From contig JAOUMB010000028.1 of the NCBI GenBank assembly GCA_029881725.1, positions 1-36,034 of the forward strand: a stretch of DNA of 36,034 nt, given 5' to 3'. A program made the position numbers and the translations under genes. Every line of letters begins with the position of its first letter. Within the stretch, counting starts at the first letter, position 1. The notes beneath the pieces are model-generated. The model made no database searches and had not been told where the DNA came from. It saw only the letters and a program-made list of their open reading frames with translations. Source of the DNA: Nitrospirota bacterium (lineage in GTDB: Bacteria > Nitrospirota > JACRHL01). Shown in pieces: positions 7,014 to 15,286 of the stretch.

Positions 7014-8267
7014 ATGATGGGGTCCAACTTATCCGCGAAATCTATCATGAGTCCGATGGGAGAATTGGTGGTTGCCGCGCTGCTTCTCGCCGCTTGCGGT
7101 GGGGGCGACGTGGCCGGTGGCGGGGGATCGGATTTGCAGTCCGGCATCCCCGCCCCGGTCGCCCTGGTCGATCGGTTTGAGTCCGATCTGGTTCCATGGA
7201 CAAGCACCGGATCGGTGGCGGTTGAAATCAACGGGAACGACGAGAAACTGGCGTTCAAGGCGGCGGGTTCGCAAGCCGAACGGCCGTTTATCGAACCGGC
7301 CACCGATTACCTGGTGGAGTTCGACCTCATGGCGGAGAGTCCGGCCACCATTTCAGGCTCCCTGGTGGGTGTCTCCGATCAGGTGCTGGCCACGGTGTCG
7401 TTCGATGCCGCCGCTGCAACCGGCCATTTTTCCACCGATGCTGCCGAGCCGATCCCGTTCCCGTGGACCGCTTCCACCTATCGCCAGATGGTTGTGCGCG
7501 TCAATCACCACACCAACACGCTTACGCTGTGGAATGCGGTGAACGGGGATGCCTCCTGGCGGCGGATCGGCTCCCTGCCGTATTCCGGAGGCATCGCCGC
7601 CAAGTTACGCTTTTCCGGCGGCGATGCAGCGGCTTTCGCGTGGGTCGACGAACTGCGGGTGTATGCGCAAGGCACGGTGGTCATCGGCGACTCCCTTGCG
7701 GCCGGAGCGATGACCTGGAGTCCGTTCCCTGGCTTCCCCGGCCGTTTGCGCGCAACCGAAGATGAACAGCACGATGTCGCCACGCAACTGTATCGCCTTA
7801 ACCCGGAGGGGGGCTGGGTGGCCAATCGTGGCATCAATGCGCAACGGACGTTTCATATTTACGCCCGCCGCTCGGACGTCATCGATCAGGGCTTCAAACG
7901 GGCGGTACTGCTGGTTGGCGTCAATGACGTAGCACTTGGCCGGGCGACGGAAGACATCATTGTGGACTACCAATCCATCCTGTCCGTCCTGCTGGAGGCG
8001 GGGGTGGAACCGGTGTTGTGCACGGTCCCGCCGCGCACGGCCCCCACGCCCAAACAGGTGGCCGATACGGATGCCATCAACCAGTGGCTGCGTGCCCAGG
8101 CATCCCCGGCGGTGCGCGTGGCCGATATTTTCTCGGTGCTTGTGGATCCGGAAACGAAGAAGCTCTTCACCTGGGCCGCGGGCGACTATGTGCATTGGAC
8201 CCAGGCCGGATTGGAGGCCGCCAGTCAGGAAATCCACCGGGCGCTGACGGCCCCCGCGTTGCCCTGA
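7014..8267 (+). CDS. SGNH/GDSL-family hydrolase lipoprotein
   Basis: The protein has 417 residues. A lipoprotein signal ends in LAAC (Cys28) and is followed by a Gly-rich linker. Residues about 50-215 form a beta-rich region resembling a concanavalin/LamG-like sandwich. The C-terminal half is an SGNH hydrolase: GDSL block with Ser227, a Gly in the NRGI segment, GVND with Asn304, and the DxxH block with Asp391 and His394. All four catalytic blocks are present, so it is probably an active esterase, for example removing acyl or acetyl groups from surface glycan. The ATG at 7014 has GGGGTGA 5 bases upstream. It lies downstream of the cytochrome but seems to have its own promoter. The substrate cannot be told; a beta-sandwich ahead of the catalytic domain suggests carbohydrate contact (inference). 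Confidence 0.82.
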   Translation: MMGSNLSAKSIMSPMGELVVAALLLAACGGGDVAGGGGSDLQSGIPAPVALVDRFESDLVPWTSTGSVAVEINGNDEKLAFKAAGSQAERPFIEPATDYLVEFDLMAESPATISGSLVGVSDQVLATVSFDAAAATGHFSTDAAEPIPFPWTASTYRQMVVRVNHHTNTLTLWNAVNGDASWRRIGSLPYSGGIAAKLRFSGGDAAAFAWVDELRVYAQGTVVIGDSLAAGAMTWSPFPGFPGRLRATEDEQHDVATQLYRLNPEGGWVANRGINAQRTFHIYARRSDVIDQGFKRAVLLVGVNDVALGRATEDIIVDYQSILSVLLEAGVEPVLCTVPPRTAPTPKQVADTDAINQWLRAQASPAVRVADIFSVLVDPETKKLFTWAAGDYVHWTQAGLEAASQEIHRALTAPALP

Positions 8268-8332
8268 CGGGGGGCTGGAGGACAGGAAGCGGACGATTGG
8301 CTGGGGGGGCGAGGCGCGGATTCACACGGTGG

Positions 8333-9235
8333 TCACGCGGTTTCCACCCGCCACACCACCTCCGTCACCGTCTTCCCGTCCGCCACCCGCCCACCGGCAA
8401 TCAGCAGCGCATCGCCGGTGGAAGCCATGACTCCCATCACGCGGGGTTCGGGCAGGTCGGGCAGTTCCTCCCAGGCATTACCGGTCCAGCGGGCGTGACG
8501 GGGGGTGATGGCGCCGTCCTCGTTGCCGCCCGCCACATGCAAAAAGCCGTGGTGCACATCCGCATACAGCCCGGCGGCGGCCCACGGCAGGGGGGTCGGG
8601 GCGGTGCCCCACACGCCGCCCAGGGGGTCGTAGACCTCGATGGTGTCCAGGTTGCGGAACGTGCCGTCCTGATACGCGCCGCCGCCCATCACCCAGATGC
8701 CGTCCGGCATGGGCACCGCGCACAGGGAAAACCGGGCCGTCGGCATGGCTTCCAGCTTGCCCCACTCGTGGGCGCCGCCGGGAAGCCGCTCACAAAAATC
8801 AAAGGCCGGGTCGGTGAGCGGTCCGCCGTCCGCGTCCGGGTGGTGGCCGCCAAACAGAAACACATCCCCGTTCACCACCGTCGCCGCCGGGGCGTCGTGG
8901 CGCATGATCAGGCTCGGCGCCGGTTCCCACCGGTCCTGGTCGGGCAGGTAGGCCTCGACGATGCTCTTGAAATCGAAGGTGCCGTCCGGTCGCTTGAAGC
9001 CGCCGCCCATCACGTAAATCCGGTCCCCCACCGTGGCGCAGGCGATGCCGGAGCGGTGCGAGCTCATGGGCGCGCGGCGCTCCCAGCGGTCGCTGGCCGG
9101 GTCGTACATCTCCACGCTGTCCAGGCTCTGGAAGTCGGCGCCGCCGCCGCCAAAGACATACAGCTTGCCGTTGTGCACCGCGCTGCCGAAATGGGAGCGC
9201 GCCTGCTGCATGGGGGCGACGGGAATGGCGCGCAC
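8333..9235 (-). CDS. Kelch-repeat beta-propeller protein (second of a tandem pair)
   Basis: The protein has 300 residues. Six Kelch blades are visible through LYVFGGGG, IYVMGGGF, VFLFGGHH, IWVMGGGA, a LHVAGG-type strand and LLIAGG, spaced about 50 residues, so a closed six-blade propeller is expected. There is no signal peptide and no extra domain, so it is probably cytoplasmic. It starts at a GTG only five bases after the stop of the upstream Kelch gene, which points to translational coupling. It is clearly a paralogue of that gene: both carry GGGF-x-PDG, HHPDA-x-GGP and DPAF at the same places. Kelch propellers bind proteins or, in NanM-type enzymes, sialic acid; no nan genes are nearby, so function is open. 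Confidence 0.85.
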   Translation of the reverse strand: MRAIPVAPMQQARSHFGSAVHNGKLYVFGGGGADFQSLDSVEMYDPASDRWERRAPMSSHRSGIACATVGDRIYVMGGGFKRPDGTFDFKSIVEAYLPDQDRWEPAPSLIMRHDAPAATVVNGDVFLFGGHHPDADGGPLTDPAFDFCERLPGGAHEWGKLEAMPTARFSLCAVPMPDGIWVMGGGAYQDGTFRNLDTIEVYDPLGGVWGTAPTPLPWAAAGLYADVHHGFLHVAGGNEDGAITPRHARWTGNAWEELPDLPEPRVMGVMASTGDALLIAGGRVADGKTVTEVVWRVETA

Positions 9236-9240
9236 GGGGG

Positions 9241-10161
9241 CTAGCCGAGGTCCAGGGCTTCGACCCGGTTGGTTACCTCGCGGCCGTCCCCCTTCCAGCC
9301 GCCCACCGCATACAGGCGGTTGTCGATGATGGCCATGCCCATGGCCGCGCGCGGCGCATCCAGGCTGGGCAGGTCCTTGTGGGAGCCGTTGGCGATGGAG
9401 AACTGCACCGCCTTGTCGTGAATGCCGGGGCCGGAGTAGCCGCCGACCACATACACCGTGTCACCCCGGTGGGCGACACCATGGGCGGCAGCGGGCCACG
9501 GCATGGTGAAATCGGGGGTGGACCAGGTGCCGGTGGCCGGATCGAACACGTCGATGCGGTCGAAATCGCGGATGCCGTCCACCTCGGCCACGTAGCGGCA
9601 GCCGCCGATGGCGTGAATCTTCCCCCCCCAGGTGAAGCCCATGGCCGCGAACCGGGGAATCGGCAGATCCGCCACCTGCTCCCACGCGCTGGCGCCTTTT
9701 ACCAGACGCTCCGTATAGCCGAAGGCCGGGTCGCTGGAGGGACCGCCCTCGGTTGCGTCCGGGTGGTGCCCGGCGATGATGTAGATGGTGCCGTTCAACT
9801 GGGCGCAGGCCGGATAGTCGTGGGGCTGGGTCATGTCCGGTCCGGTGGACCACTCGTCGCGGACCGGATCGTAGATTTCCACCGTGGGCAGAAACCGGAA
9901 TTTTCCGTCCGGCTTGCAGAACCCGCCGCCGATCACCCAGATTTTTCCGTCGATCACCGCGGTTACCGCCCCGGAGCGCAGGGTGGGCATGGGGGCGGCT
10001 TCATCCCAGCGGTCGGTGACCGGATCGTAAATCTCGGTGGTGTTCAGGCTGGCAAAGCGCGGGCCGCCGCCGCCGAATACGTAGATGCGCTCGTCCCAGA
10101 CGGCGGTGGCCGGGTGGGAGCGGATGTGATTCAGGGGGGCGGTGTCGGTCCAGCGGGCCAT
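9241..10161 (-). CDS. Kelch-repeat beta-propeller protein (first of a tandem pair)
   Basis: The protein has 306 residues with six Kelch blades: IYVFGGGG, IWVIGGGF, IYIIAGHH, IHAIGGCR, VYVVGGYS and LYAVGGWK, each followed by a YDP-x3-W type strand in most blades. There is no secretion signal. The ATG at 10161 was chosen because GAGG lies just upstream and the next gene upstream ends 26 bases away; the frame stays open beyond it without Kelch character. It sits between a small single-pass membrane protein and its own paralogue, all in one direction, so the three are likely co-transcribed. The pair probably arose by tandem duplication, now well diverged. Function unknown. Confidence 0.86.
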   Translation of the reverse strand: MARWTDTAPLNHIRSHPATAVWDERIYVFGGGGPRFASLNTTEIYDPVTDRWDEAAPMPTLRSGAVTAVIDGKIWVIGGGFCKPDGKFRFLPTVEIYDPVRDEWSTGPDMTQPHDYPACAQLNGTIYIIAGHHPDATEGGPSSDPAFGYTERLVKGASAWEQVADLPIPRFAAMGFTWGGKIHAIGGCRYVAEVDGIRDFDRIDVFDPATGTWSTPDFTMPWPAAAHGVAHRGDTVYVVGGYSGPGIHDKAVQFSIANGSHKDLPSLDAPRAAMGMAIIDNRLYAVGGWKGDGREVTNRVEALDLG

Positions 10162-10187
10162 GGGGTCCTCGTGATGAAAGGAAAAAA

Positions 10188-10394
10188 CTACGGAAAGCCG
10201 GGCACGGCCGGGGTCATGTGCTCGGTATCCGGCTGGAAGGTGTTGAACATGTGGAACCCGCGCAGCATGAACAGCAGGATTCCCACGCACACCAGGCTGA
10301 GCAGCACAAACAGGATAATGAGGTTCAGCGGCAGCCCTTTTTTGGGCGGGGCCGGGTCCGGCTGGCGAAGGGTAGGGTCCGTCGTGTCATTCAT
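10188..10394 (-). CDS. Small single-pass membrane protein upstream of the Kelch pair
   Basis: The protein has 68 residues: a Pro/Asp-rich N-terminus (TDPTLRQPDPAPPKK), one strong transmembrane helix (about residues 21-44, LPLNLIILFVLLSLVCVGIL) and a C-terminal tail of about 22 residues. The lysine pair before the helix suggests the N-terminus stays in the cytoplasm. It ends 26 bases before the first Kelch gene on the same strand. I do not recognise a family. The ATG at 10394 lacks a good ribosome site; an in-frame TTG/GTG further upstream is possible. One possibility is a membrane tether for the cytoplasmic Kelch propellers, which is only inference from position. Confidence 0.6.
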   Translation of the reverse strand: MNDTTDPTLRQPDPAPPKKGLPLNLIILFVLLSLVCVGILLFMLRGFHMFNTFQPDTEHMTPAVPGFP

Positions 10395-10471
10395 AATAGG
10401 GTGATGATACGGGTCACCGGGGGGGTGACGCAATCGTGCCGGAGGCCGGAAAGGGGCGGCGCCGGGGCATC

Positions 10472-10480
10472 TGCTACACT
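10472..10480 (+). promoter_or_regulatory. Extended -10 promoter candidate of pepP
   Basis: TGCTACACT matches the extended -10 form (TG-n-TAnnnT). A start near 10487 would give pepP a leader of about 60 bases. No -35 is evident, which is normal for extended -10 promoters. It lies in the 155-base divergent spacer between pepP and the small membrane protein gene. Confidence 0.4.
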
Positions 10481-10549
10481 TGGGCGGTTGTGGGGGGATT
10501 GCGCGGGGCTTCCATCGGATTCCCCGTGCGGAACATGTAGAGGGGAACA

Positions 10550-11866
10550 GTGACCAGTCAGGCCAACGGAATTTACGCCCGCCGCCGGGAGCGCTTCATG
10601 GCCTCCATGGATGGCGGCATCGCCATCTTTCCCGGCGCGCCGGAAACCATCCGCTCCGGCGATGTGCACCACCGGTACCGGCAGGATTCGGACTTTTTAT
10701 ATCTGACCGGCTTCACCGAGCCGGGGGCGGTGCTGGTGCTCGACCCGGAGCACCCCAAACACCGCTTCCGCCTGTATGTGCAGCCCAGGGATCCGGACAA
10801 GGAACGATGGACCGGCCGCCGCGTGGGGGTGGCGGGAGCGCGCAGCCGCTTCGGCGCCGATGCGGCCTTCGAGGCCCACACCTTTCGCACGGATCTGCCC
10901 GACCTGCTGGCCGGGCGCGGCAAGGTGTTTTTGCGCGTGGGTTCCGACCCGCATCTGGATCAGGACGTGCTGGGGCATATCGCCACCTTGCGCACCCGCA
11001 CGCGGGCGGGGCAGAGGGGACCGCTGGAGGTGGTCGATCCGGCCCCCACCCTGGCCGAGTTCCGCCTGCTCAAGAGCGAGGACGAGATCGAGGCCCTGCA
11101 ACGGGCCGCCGAGGTGACTGCCGATGGCCATCTGGCCGCCATGTGCGTCACCCGTCCCGGCGTCTGGGAGTACGAGGTGGAGGCGGCCATCGAATACGCC
11201 TTCCGCAAGGCGGGCGCCACCGGGCCGGCCTATCCCACCATCTGCGGCGCGGGCGAGAACGCCACCATCCTGCACTACATCGACAACGACCACAAAATGA
11301 AGCGCGGCCAACTGCTGCTGATCGACGCGGGGGCCGAGGTGAACGGCTATGCGGGGGACGTGACCCGTACCCTGCCGGTTTCCGGCCGCTTTACCGACGC
11401 CCAGCGGGCGCTCTATACCCTGGTGCTGGACGCGCAAAAGGCGGCCATTCGCAAGGTGAAGCCGGGGGTGACCTTCGACGCGGTACACCAGGTGGCGGTG
11501 AAAAAACTGGCCGAGGGGCTGGTGGCGCTGGGGCTGCTGGAGGGGCCGCCCGCGCGGGTGGTGAGGTCGGGCGATTTTCGTCGTTTCTACATGCACCGCA
11601 CCAGCCATTGGCTGGGGCTGGACGTGCATGATGTGGGCAGCTACGTATCGCCCCAGGGCAACAGCCGTCCGCTGGAGCCGGGCATGGTGCTCACCGTGGA
11701 GCCGGGGCTGTATATCGGCGCCGAGGCGGGCATTCCGAAGGACATGCATCATACCGGCATCCGCATCGAGGACGACGTGCTGGTGACCGAGCGCGGCTGC
11801 CGGGTTCTGACCGAGTCGATCCCCAAGGAAGTGGATGACATTGAGCGCATCATGGCGGACGGCTAG
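10550..11866 (+). CDS. pepP: Xaa-Pro aminopeptidase (PepP type, M24 family)
   Basis: The protein has 438 residues, matching E. coli PepP (441). The N-terminal AMP_N domain shows SDFLYLTGF. The C-terminal pita-bread domain carries the dinuclear-metal ligands: Asp259 in LLIDAGAE, Asp270 in YAGDVTRT, the His of HRTSHWLGLDVHD, the Glu of TVEPGLYI, and the Glu of IRIEDDVLV. It removes an N-terminal residue preceding proline, in the cytoplasm. The start is GTG at 10550 with AGGGGA 4 bases upstream. The last 32 bases overlap the start of the following cytochrome gene in another frame, so the two are translationally linked though functionally unrelated. Confidence 0.93.
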   Translation: MTSQANGIYARRRERFMASMDGGIAIFPGAPETIRSGDVHHRYRQDSDFLYLTGFTEPGAVLVLDPEHPKHRFRLYVQPRDPDKERWTGRRVGVAGARSRFGADAAFEAHTFRTDLPDLLAGRGKVFLRVGSDPHLDQDVLGHIATLRTRTRAGQRGPLEVVDPAPTLAEFRLLKSEDEIEALQRAAEVTADGHLAAMCVTRPGVWEYEVEAAIEYAFRKAGATGPAYPTICGAGENATILHYIDNDHKMKRGQLLLIDAGAEVNGYAGDVTRTLPVSGRFTDAQRALYTLVLDAQKAAIRKVKPGVTFDAVHQVAVKKLAEGLVALGLLEGPPARVVRSGDFRRFYMHRTSHWLGLDVHDVGSYVSPQGNSRPLEPGMVLTVEPGLYIGAEAGIPKDMHHTGIRIEDDVLVTERGCRVLTESIPKEVDDIERIMADG

Positions 11867-12347
11867 CGCCCTGGTCCTGGCGGCCCTGAGCGCCGCCTGT
11901 ACCCCGACCCAGCCCCCCGCCGCCGAAAATTACGACCCACGGGCGGTGGTGGCCCGGGTGCTGGCGCTGACCCCGGACCCGGAGGCGGGGCGCGCGGTGT
12001 TCCGCTCCTGGTGCATTTTCTGCCATGGAGACCAGCAGGCCGGGGAGCCGCCCACGGATTTCGGTTTCGGCGACGAGAATCCCCGCCGCTTCCGGGGCTA
12101 TGCCGGGCTTACCCCGGAAACCCACGTGACCGCCATCGTGGAGGGGTTCGTGAGCGCATCCACCGGCCACCGCAACATGCCCCCCTTCGGCCAGCGCCTG
12201 AGCGCCCAGGACATCGCCAACGTGGCCGGCTATGAGCGGTGGGTGACCGAACTGGCGCCGGGGGCCTACTGGGAGCGCTCCATGTACTCCTGGTGGCCGG
12301 AGGATCCGCCGCATATTCCGGGGGTTCCGCCCGGCAGCACCCGTTGA
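11835..12347 (+). CDS. Monoheme cytochrome c lipoprotein
   Basis: The protein has 170 residues. A signal sequence ends in LSAAC, a lipobox, so it is probably anchored to a membrane facing the periplasm. It has one CIFCH haem site (residues 60-64) preceded by EAGRAVFRSWC, the usual class I cytochrome c helix. The candidate sixth ligand is Met115 in NMPPFGQRLS, followed by QDIANVAGY, the C-terminal helix of the fold. The start at 11835 lies inside pepP and is supported by AAGGAAG just upstream; no later start preserves the signal. A short Trp/Pro-rich C-terminal tail follows the domain. It could be an electron carrier; its physiological partner is unknown, though the same window holds a giant multiheme cytochrome. 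Confidence 0.85.
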   Translation: MTLSASWRTASALVLAALSAACTPTQPPAAENYDPRAVVARVLALTPDPEAGRAVFRSWCIFCHGDQQAGEPPTDFGFGDENPRRFRGYAGLTPETHVTAIVEGFVSASTGHRNMPPFGQRLSAQDIANVAGYERWVTELAPGAYWERSMYSWWPEDPPHIPGVPPGSTR

Positions 12348-12510
12348 GCCCCTTTGCTTTTCGCGCCGGGTCGGGTAGCCTTGAACGGATCTTGAAAACA
12401 CCTGTCGGGAGGACGGAAGCGCCCGGCCCTTCAGAGTTTTCTCGCGATTGCCGACAAAGATGTTGGAGGTGTGCCCCGCGTGGGACGTGGGCGCACCCGC
12501 GATAGTGAAA

Positions 12511-12538
12511 GGCGGCCATGCACGGATGCACGGCCGCC
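12511..12538 (+). other. Hairpin in the leader of the TPR protein gene
   Basis: GGCGGCC (12511-12517) pairs with GGCCGCC (12532-12538), extended inward by TGCA pairing across one mismatch. It lies about 20 bases before the start codon at 12558, ahead of the AGGGAT ribosome site. No T-tract follows. It may end transcription from the cytochrome gene or shape the mRNA leader. Confidence 0.35.
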
Positions 12539-12557
12539 AAACCGGTTAGGGATGACC

Positions 12558-13601
12558 ATGAAACGCACCATTGCCTGCATTTCCGCCACGTTGCTGCTTT
12601 CCCTGGGAGGCGTTGCCGCCGCCCAGGGCGATGGTGACGTGGATGCACTGCTCAAGGACCTGGAGGGGATTCTCACCGATGTGATGGGGTCCGATACCAC
12701 CAGTGCCCCGGCTCCGGCCCCGACGACCGCCGAACCCACCGGGACCGACGTGCCCATGGAGGATGTGGCGGCCGCACCCGAGTCCACCCCGGACACCCAG
12801 AGCGCGGATGCATCCCCGGCCATGGATGAGGGAGCGCTGGAGGCGCAATTGGCCGACATGATGAGCGGCACGGGAGAGAACCTGGACAGCGACGTGTCTG
12901 TGGATGCCGAGCCCGTGGCCGAGGCCGACTCCGGGATGGATGCCGAGGCGGTGCCCGAAGTGGCCGCTAAACCCGACACCGACAGTGAGGTTGATGCCGA
13001 GGCGGAACTGGCCACCATGCAGGCCGGTGCGATCGTTTTGCCGACGGAAAAGCCCGCCGCCACCAAGGAAGTGGCGACGCGCCCGACCACGGTGGCGATT
13101 CCGGACGCGGACGGCATGATCGAGATGCAGCCCGCCACCCCGGAGGTGCCGCCCGCGGTGGCGCCGAACGCCACGCCCAACCGCCCGTTGCTGGCCGGCG
13201 AGGTCGAAAAGCTGTTCAATCAGGGCCTGAGTTGGTTCGCGGTGGGGGAATACTCCCGCGCGGCGGCGCGCATGGAGGAAATCCTGTGGTCCGACCCCTC
13301 CCATACCGAGGCGCGCTACTACCTGGCCTTCTGCCGCTACAAGATGGGTGATTTCAAGCAGGCCCGGGCCGAGTTCCACGCCCTGTACCAGGTGAAGTAC
13401 GACTTTACCCCGGTACGCCGTGGCGTGATGGCGGAGCTGGGCAACACCGGCAACGCGGCGGCTGTGGCCCCGGCCTTTGACGAGGCCCCGGAACTGGCCC
13501 CGGATACCTCCGCCGATTCGGCTCCGGAACTGTCGCTGGATTCCGCCTTCGACATGGAAGAGGCGCTGCCGGAAGGCACCGGCACCCCGGCCGGAGTGTA
13601 G
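12558..13601 (+). CDS. Secreted acidic TPR-containing protein
   Basis: The protein has 347 residues. A Sec signal peptide (MKRTIACISATLLLSLGGVAAA) is followed by a region of about 190 residues rich in Ala, Asp, Glu, Pro and Thr with no clear fold. About residues 215-285 hold two TPR-like helical hairpins (a LFNQGLSWFAVGEYSRAA-type hairpin, then ARYYLAFCRYKMGDFKQA). An acidic Ala/Pro-rich tail completes the protein. The probable location is the periplasm. The ATG at 12558 is preferred over 12552 because AGGGAT sits 6 bases upstream and the Lys/Arg-containing signal begins there. I do not recognise a specific family; a protein-binding or scaffolding role would suit TPRs. It follows the cytochrome gene by 210 bases and may be separately transcribed. 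Confidence 0.75.
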   Translation: MKRTIACISATLLLSLGGVAAAQGDGDVDALLKDLEGILTDVMGSDTTSAPAPAPTTAEPTGTDVPMEDVAAAPESTPDTQSADASPAMDEGALEAQLADMMSGTGENLDSDVSVDAEPVAEADSGMDAEAVPEVAAKPDTDSEVDAEAELATMQAGAIVLPTEKPAATKEVATRPTTVAIPDADGMIEMQPATPEVPPAVAPNATPNRPLLAGEVEKLFNQGLSWFAVGEYSRAAARMEEILWSDPSHTEARYYLAFCRYKMGDFKQARAEFHALYQVKYDFTPVRRGVMAELGNTGNAAAVAPAFDEAPELAPDTSADSAPELSLDSAFDMEEALPEGTGTPAGV

Positions 13602-13668
13602 CCGGAATAGGCCGCATCAGGCCGCTCCGTCCCGTCCGTCCAATACCCGGTTGTAGTGCGAATTTCCG

Positions 13669-13690
13669 GGCGCGCCCGTGAGGACGCGCC
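13669..13690. terminator. Possible terminator hairpin between convergent genes
   Basis: GGCGCG (13669-13674) and CGCGCC (13685-13690) can pair across a 10-base loop in the 122-base space between the convergent TPR-protein and CorC-family genes. There is no T-tract. Position is the main argument. Confidence 0.3.
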
Positions 13691-13723
13691 GGCCTGCGTT
13701 CACGCTGGCCGATCCGTGACCGG

Positions 13724-15019
13724 CTAGGCCGCCTTCTTGGGCTGAAGGTCGATCTTCACCTTGGAGATGCGCATGCCGTCCATGTCCACGATGGTGAACT
13801 TGTTCTGGCCGTGCTGCACCACCTCCCCCCCCTTGGGGATACCCTGCAACTGGGACAGCATGAAACCCCCCAGGGTCTCGTAATCGGAGGAGTCCGGAAG
13901 GTCGATGGGATAGTCCTCGATCAGGTCGCTGACACTGGTGTCGGCGTCCACCACCAGCGAGCCGTCGCGCATGCGCTGCACCGGCGCCTCGGCGGTGTCG
14001 TACTCGTCGCGGATGTCGCCCACGATCTCCTCGATGATGCCGACGATGGTCACCAGCCCGGCCACGTCCCCGTATTCGTTGAGCACGATGGCCATCTGCA
14101 TGCGGCGTTGCTGCAACTCCTTGAGCAGGCGCAGGGCCTTCATGGTCTCCGGCACGAAATAGGCGGTGTGCAGCATGTCACGGATGCCGCCTTCGGCCTG
14201 ATCCGGGTCGCGCAGCAACTGGATCAGATCCTTGTAGTTGAGGATCCCCACCACCTTGTCCCCGTCATACACCGGATAGCGGGCGTGCATGTTGTCGGCG
14301 ATCAGGTTGAGGATCTCCTCCATGGGCATGCGCACGTCCACCGAGCACATTTTGGGGCGCGGCACCATGACCTCGCGTACCACCGTGTCGGCGAACTCGA
14401 ACACGCTGTGGATCAACTGCTGCTCCCCCGCCTCGATCTCGCCCTTTTCGCGTCCTTCGCGCAGCAGCAGCTTGATGTCCTCCTCGGTTTCCGGCTCCTG
14501 GATGGGGCGGGTGTCGATGCGCAGGAGTTTGAGCACCACCTTGCTGGAGCCGGACAGGAGGTGGGCAAACGGCGTTACCAGACGGCTGATCCGGTGCATG
14601 GGAACGCCCAGCGACAGGGCGATGCGGTCCGGTTGGCGGAGGGCCAGGGCCTTGGGCACCAACTCGCCCAGCACCAGGGACAGGTAGGAGATCACCGCCA
14701 CCGCGCTGGCCAGGGCCAGCCAGTGGGCGACATCCGGCGACAGGTTCAGGCGGGATTCAAAAAAAGGTTGCAGGTGTTCGCTGGAGGAAGCGCCCCCCAC
14801 GGCCGCGGCCATTGCCCCCACCACGGTAATGCCCACCTGTACGGTGGCCAGAAACCGGTCCGGGTCCGCATGCATGGCGGTGACGTGTATGGCATCGCCG
14901 TCCCCCTCCTCCGCCATCATCTTGATGCGGGCTTTGTGAGAGGAAATGATGGCGATCTCGGCACAGGCAAAAAAACCGTTGGCGATGATCAGGCCGAGAA
15001 TGACCATCGCCTCGAACAT
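13724..15019 (-). CDS. CNNM/CorC/HlyC-family membrane protein with CBS pair
   Basis: The protein has 431 residues. An N-terminal DUF21/CNNM membrane domain (about 1-190, with GLIIANGFFACAEIAIIS in the first helix and SLVLGELVPKALAL) is followed by two CBS domains (about 205-330, with VMVPRPKM and the ARYPVYDG motif). A CorC_HlyC transporter-associated domain closes the protein (about 345-430, with DYETLGGFML and VVQHGQNKFTIVDMDGMRI). The family is linked to Mg2+/Co2+ or Na+ dependent cation export in the inner membrane; substrate here is unknown. The ATG at 15019 has GGAAGG 5 bases upstream, and the preceding in-frame TTG is inside that site. It is a monocistronic gene, divergent from the rml operon. 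Confidence 0.9.
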   Translation of the reverse strand: MFEAMVILGLIIANGFFACAEIAIISSHKARIKMMAEEGDGDAIHVTAMHADPDRFLATVQVGITVVGAMAAAVGGASSSEHLQPFFESRLNLSPDVAHWLALASAVAVISYLSLVLGELVPKALALRQPDRIALSLGVPMHRISRLVTPFAHLLSGSSKVVLKLLRIDTRPIQEPETEEDIKLLLREGREKGEIEAGEQQLIHSVFEFADTVVREVMVPRPKMCSVDVRMPMEEILNLIADNMHARYPVYDGDKVVGILNYKDLIQLLRDPDQAEGGIRDMLHTAYFVPETMKALRLLKELQQRRMQMAIVLNEYGDVAGLVTIVGIIEEIVGDIRDEYDTAEAPVQRMRDGSLVVDADTSVSDLIEDYPIDLPDSSDYETLGGFMLSQLQGIPKGGEVVQHGQNKFTIVDMDGMRISKVKIDLQPKKAA

Positions 15020-15121
15020 GACGCCTTCCAAGTGGCGTTTCCCTCCATTCTACAGGGGCCGTGCGCCGCACCTGCCTTGACTGGCGGGGCCGCGCAACGA
15101 CCGGAGGCCATTCATCATGAC

Positions 15122-15131
15122 GTGTATACAC
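15122..15131. promoter_or_regulatory. Perfect 10-bp palindrome in the corC/rml divergent spacer
   Basis: GTGTATACAC is a perfect palindrome in the 267-base spacer between the CorC-family gene and rmlA, about 155 bases before rmlA. It may be a regulator site for either gene. A weak promoter candidate for rmlA is TATCCT at 15234-15239, with a poor -35 near 15211; the rmlA start is at 15287. Confidence 0.25.
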
Positions 15132-15286
15132 CTCCAATTGTGAAGCATAGACGCAAGGGAACCGTGGGGCAAGCCCATCCTTGGCAGTGGGAGTGAAGGT
15201 GACCGGACGCTTTTGATTTGGGCGCGGGCGCGGTATCCTTCTGCCACGCTCCGGCACTGGACGCCGGGTTTGGAAAAGGGGAAATC

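Noticed and set aside
8333-10161. NanM-type sialic acid mutarotases
   Set aside because: There is no signal peptide and no sialic acid catabolic or transport gene nearby. Kelch repeats alone do not support this function.
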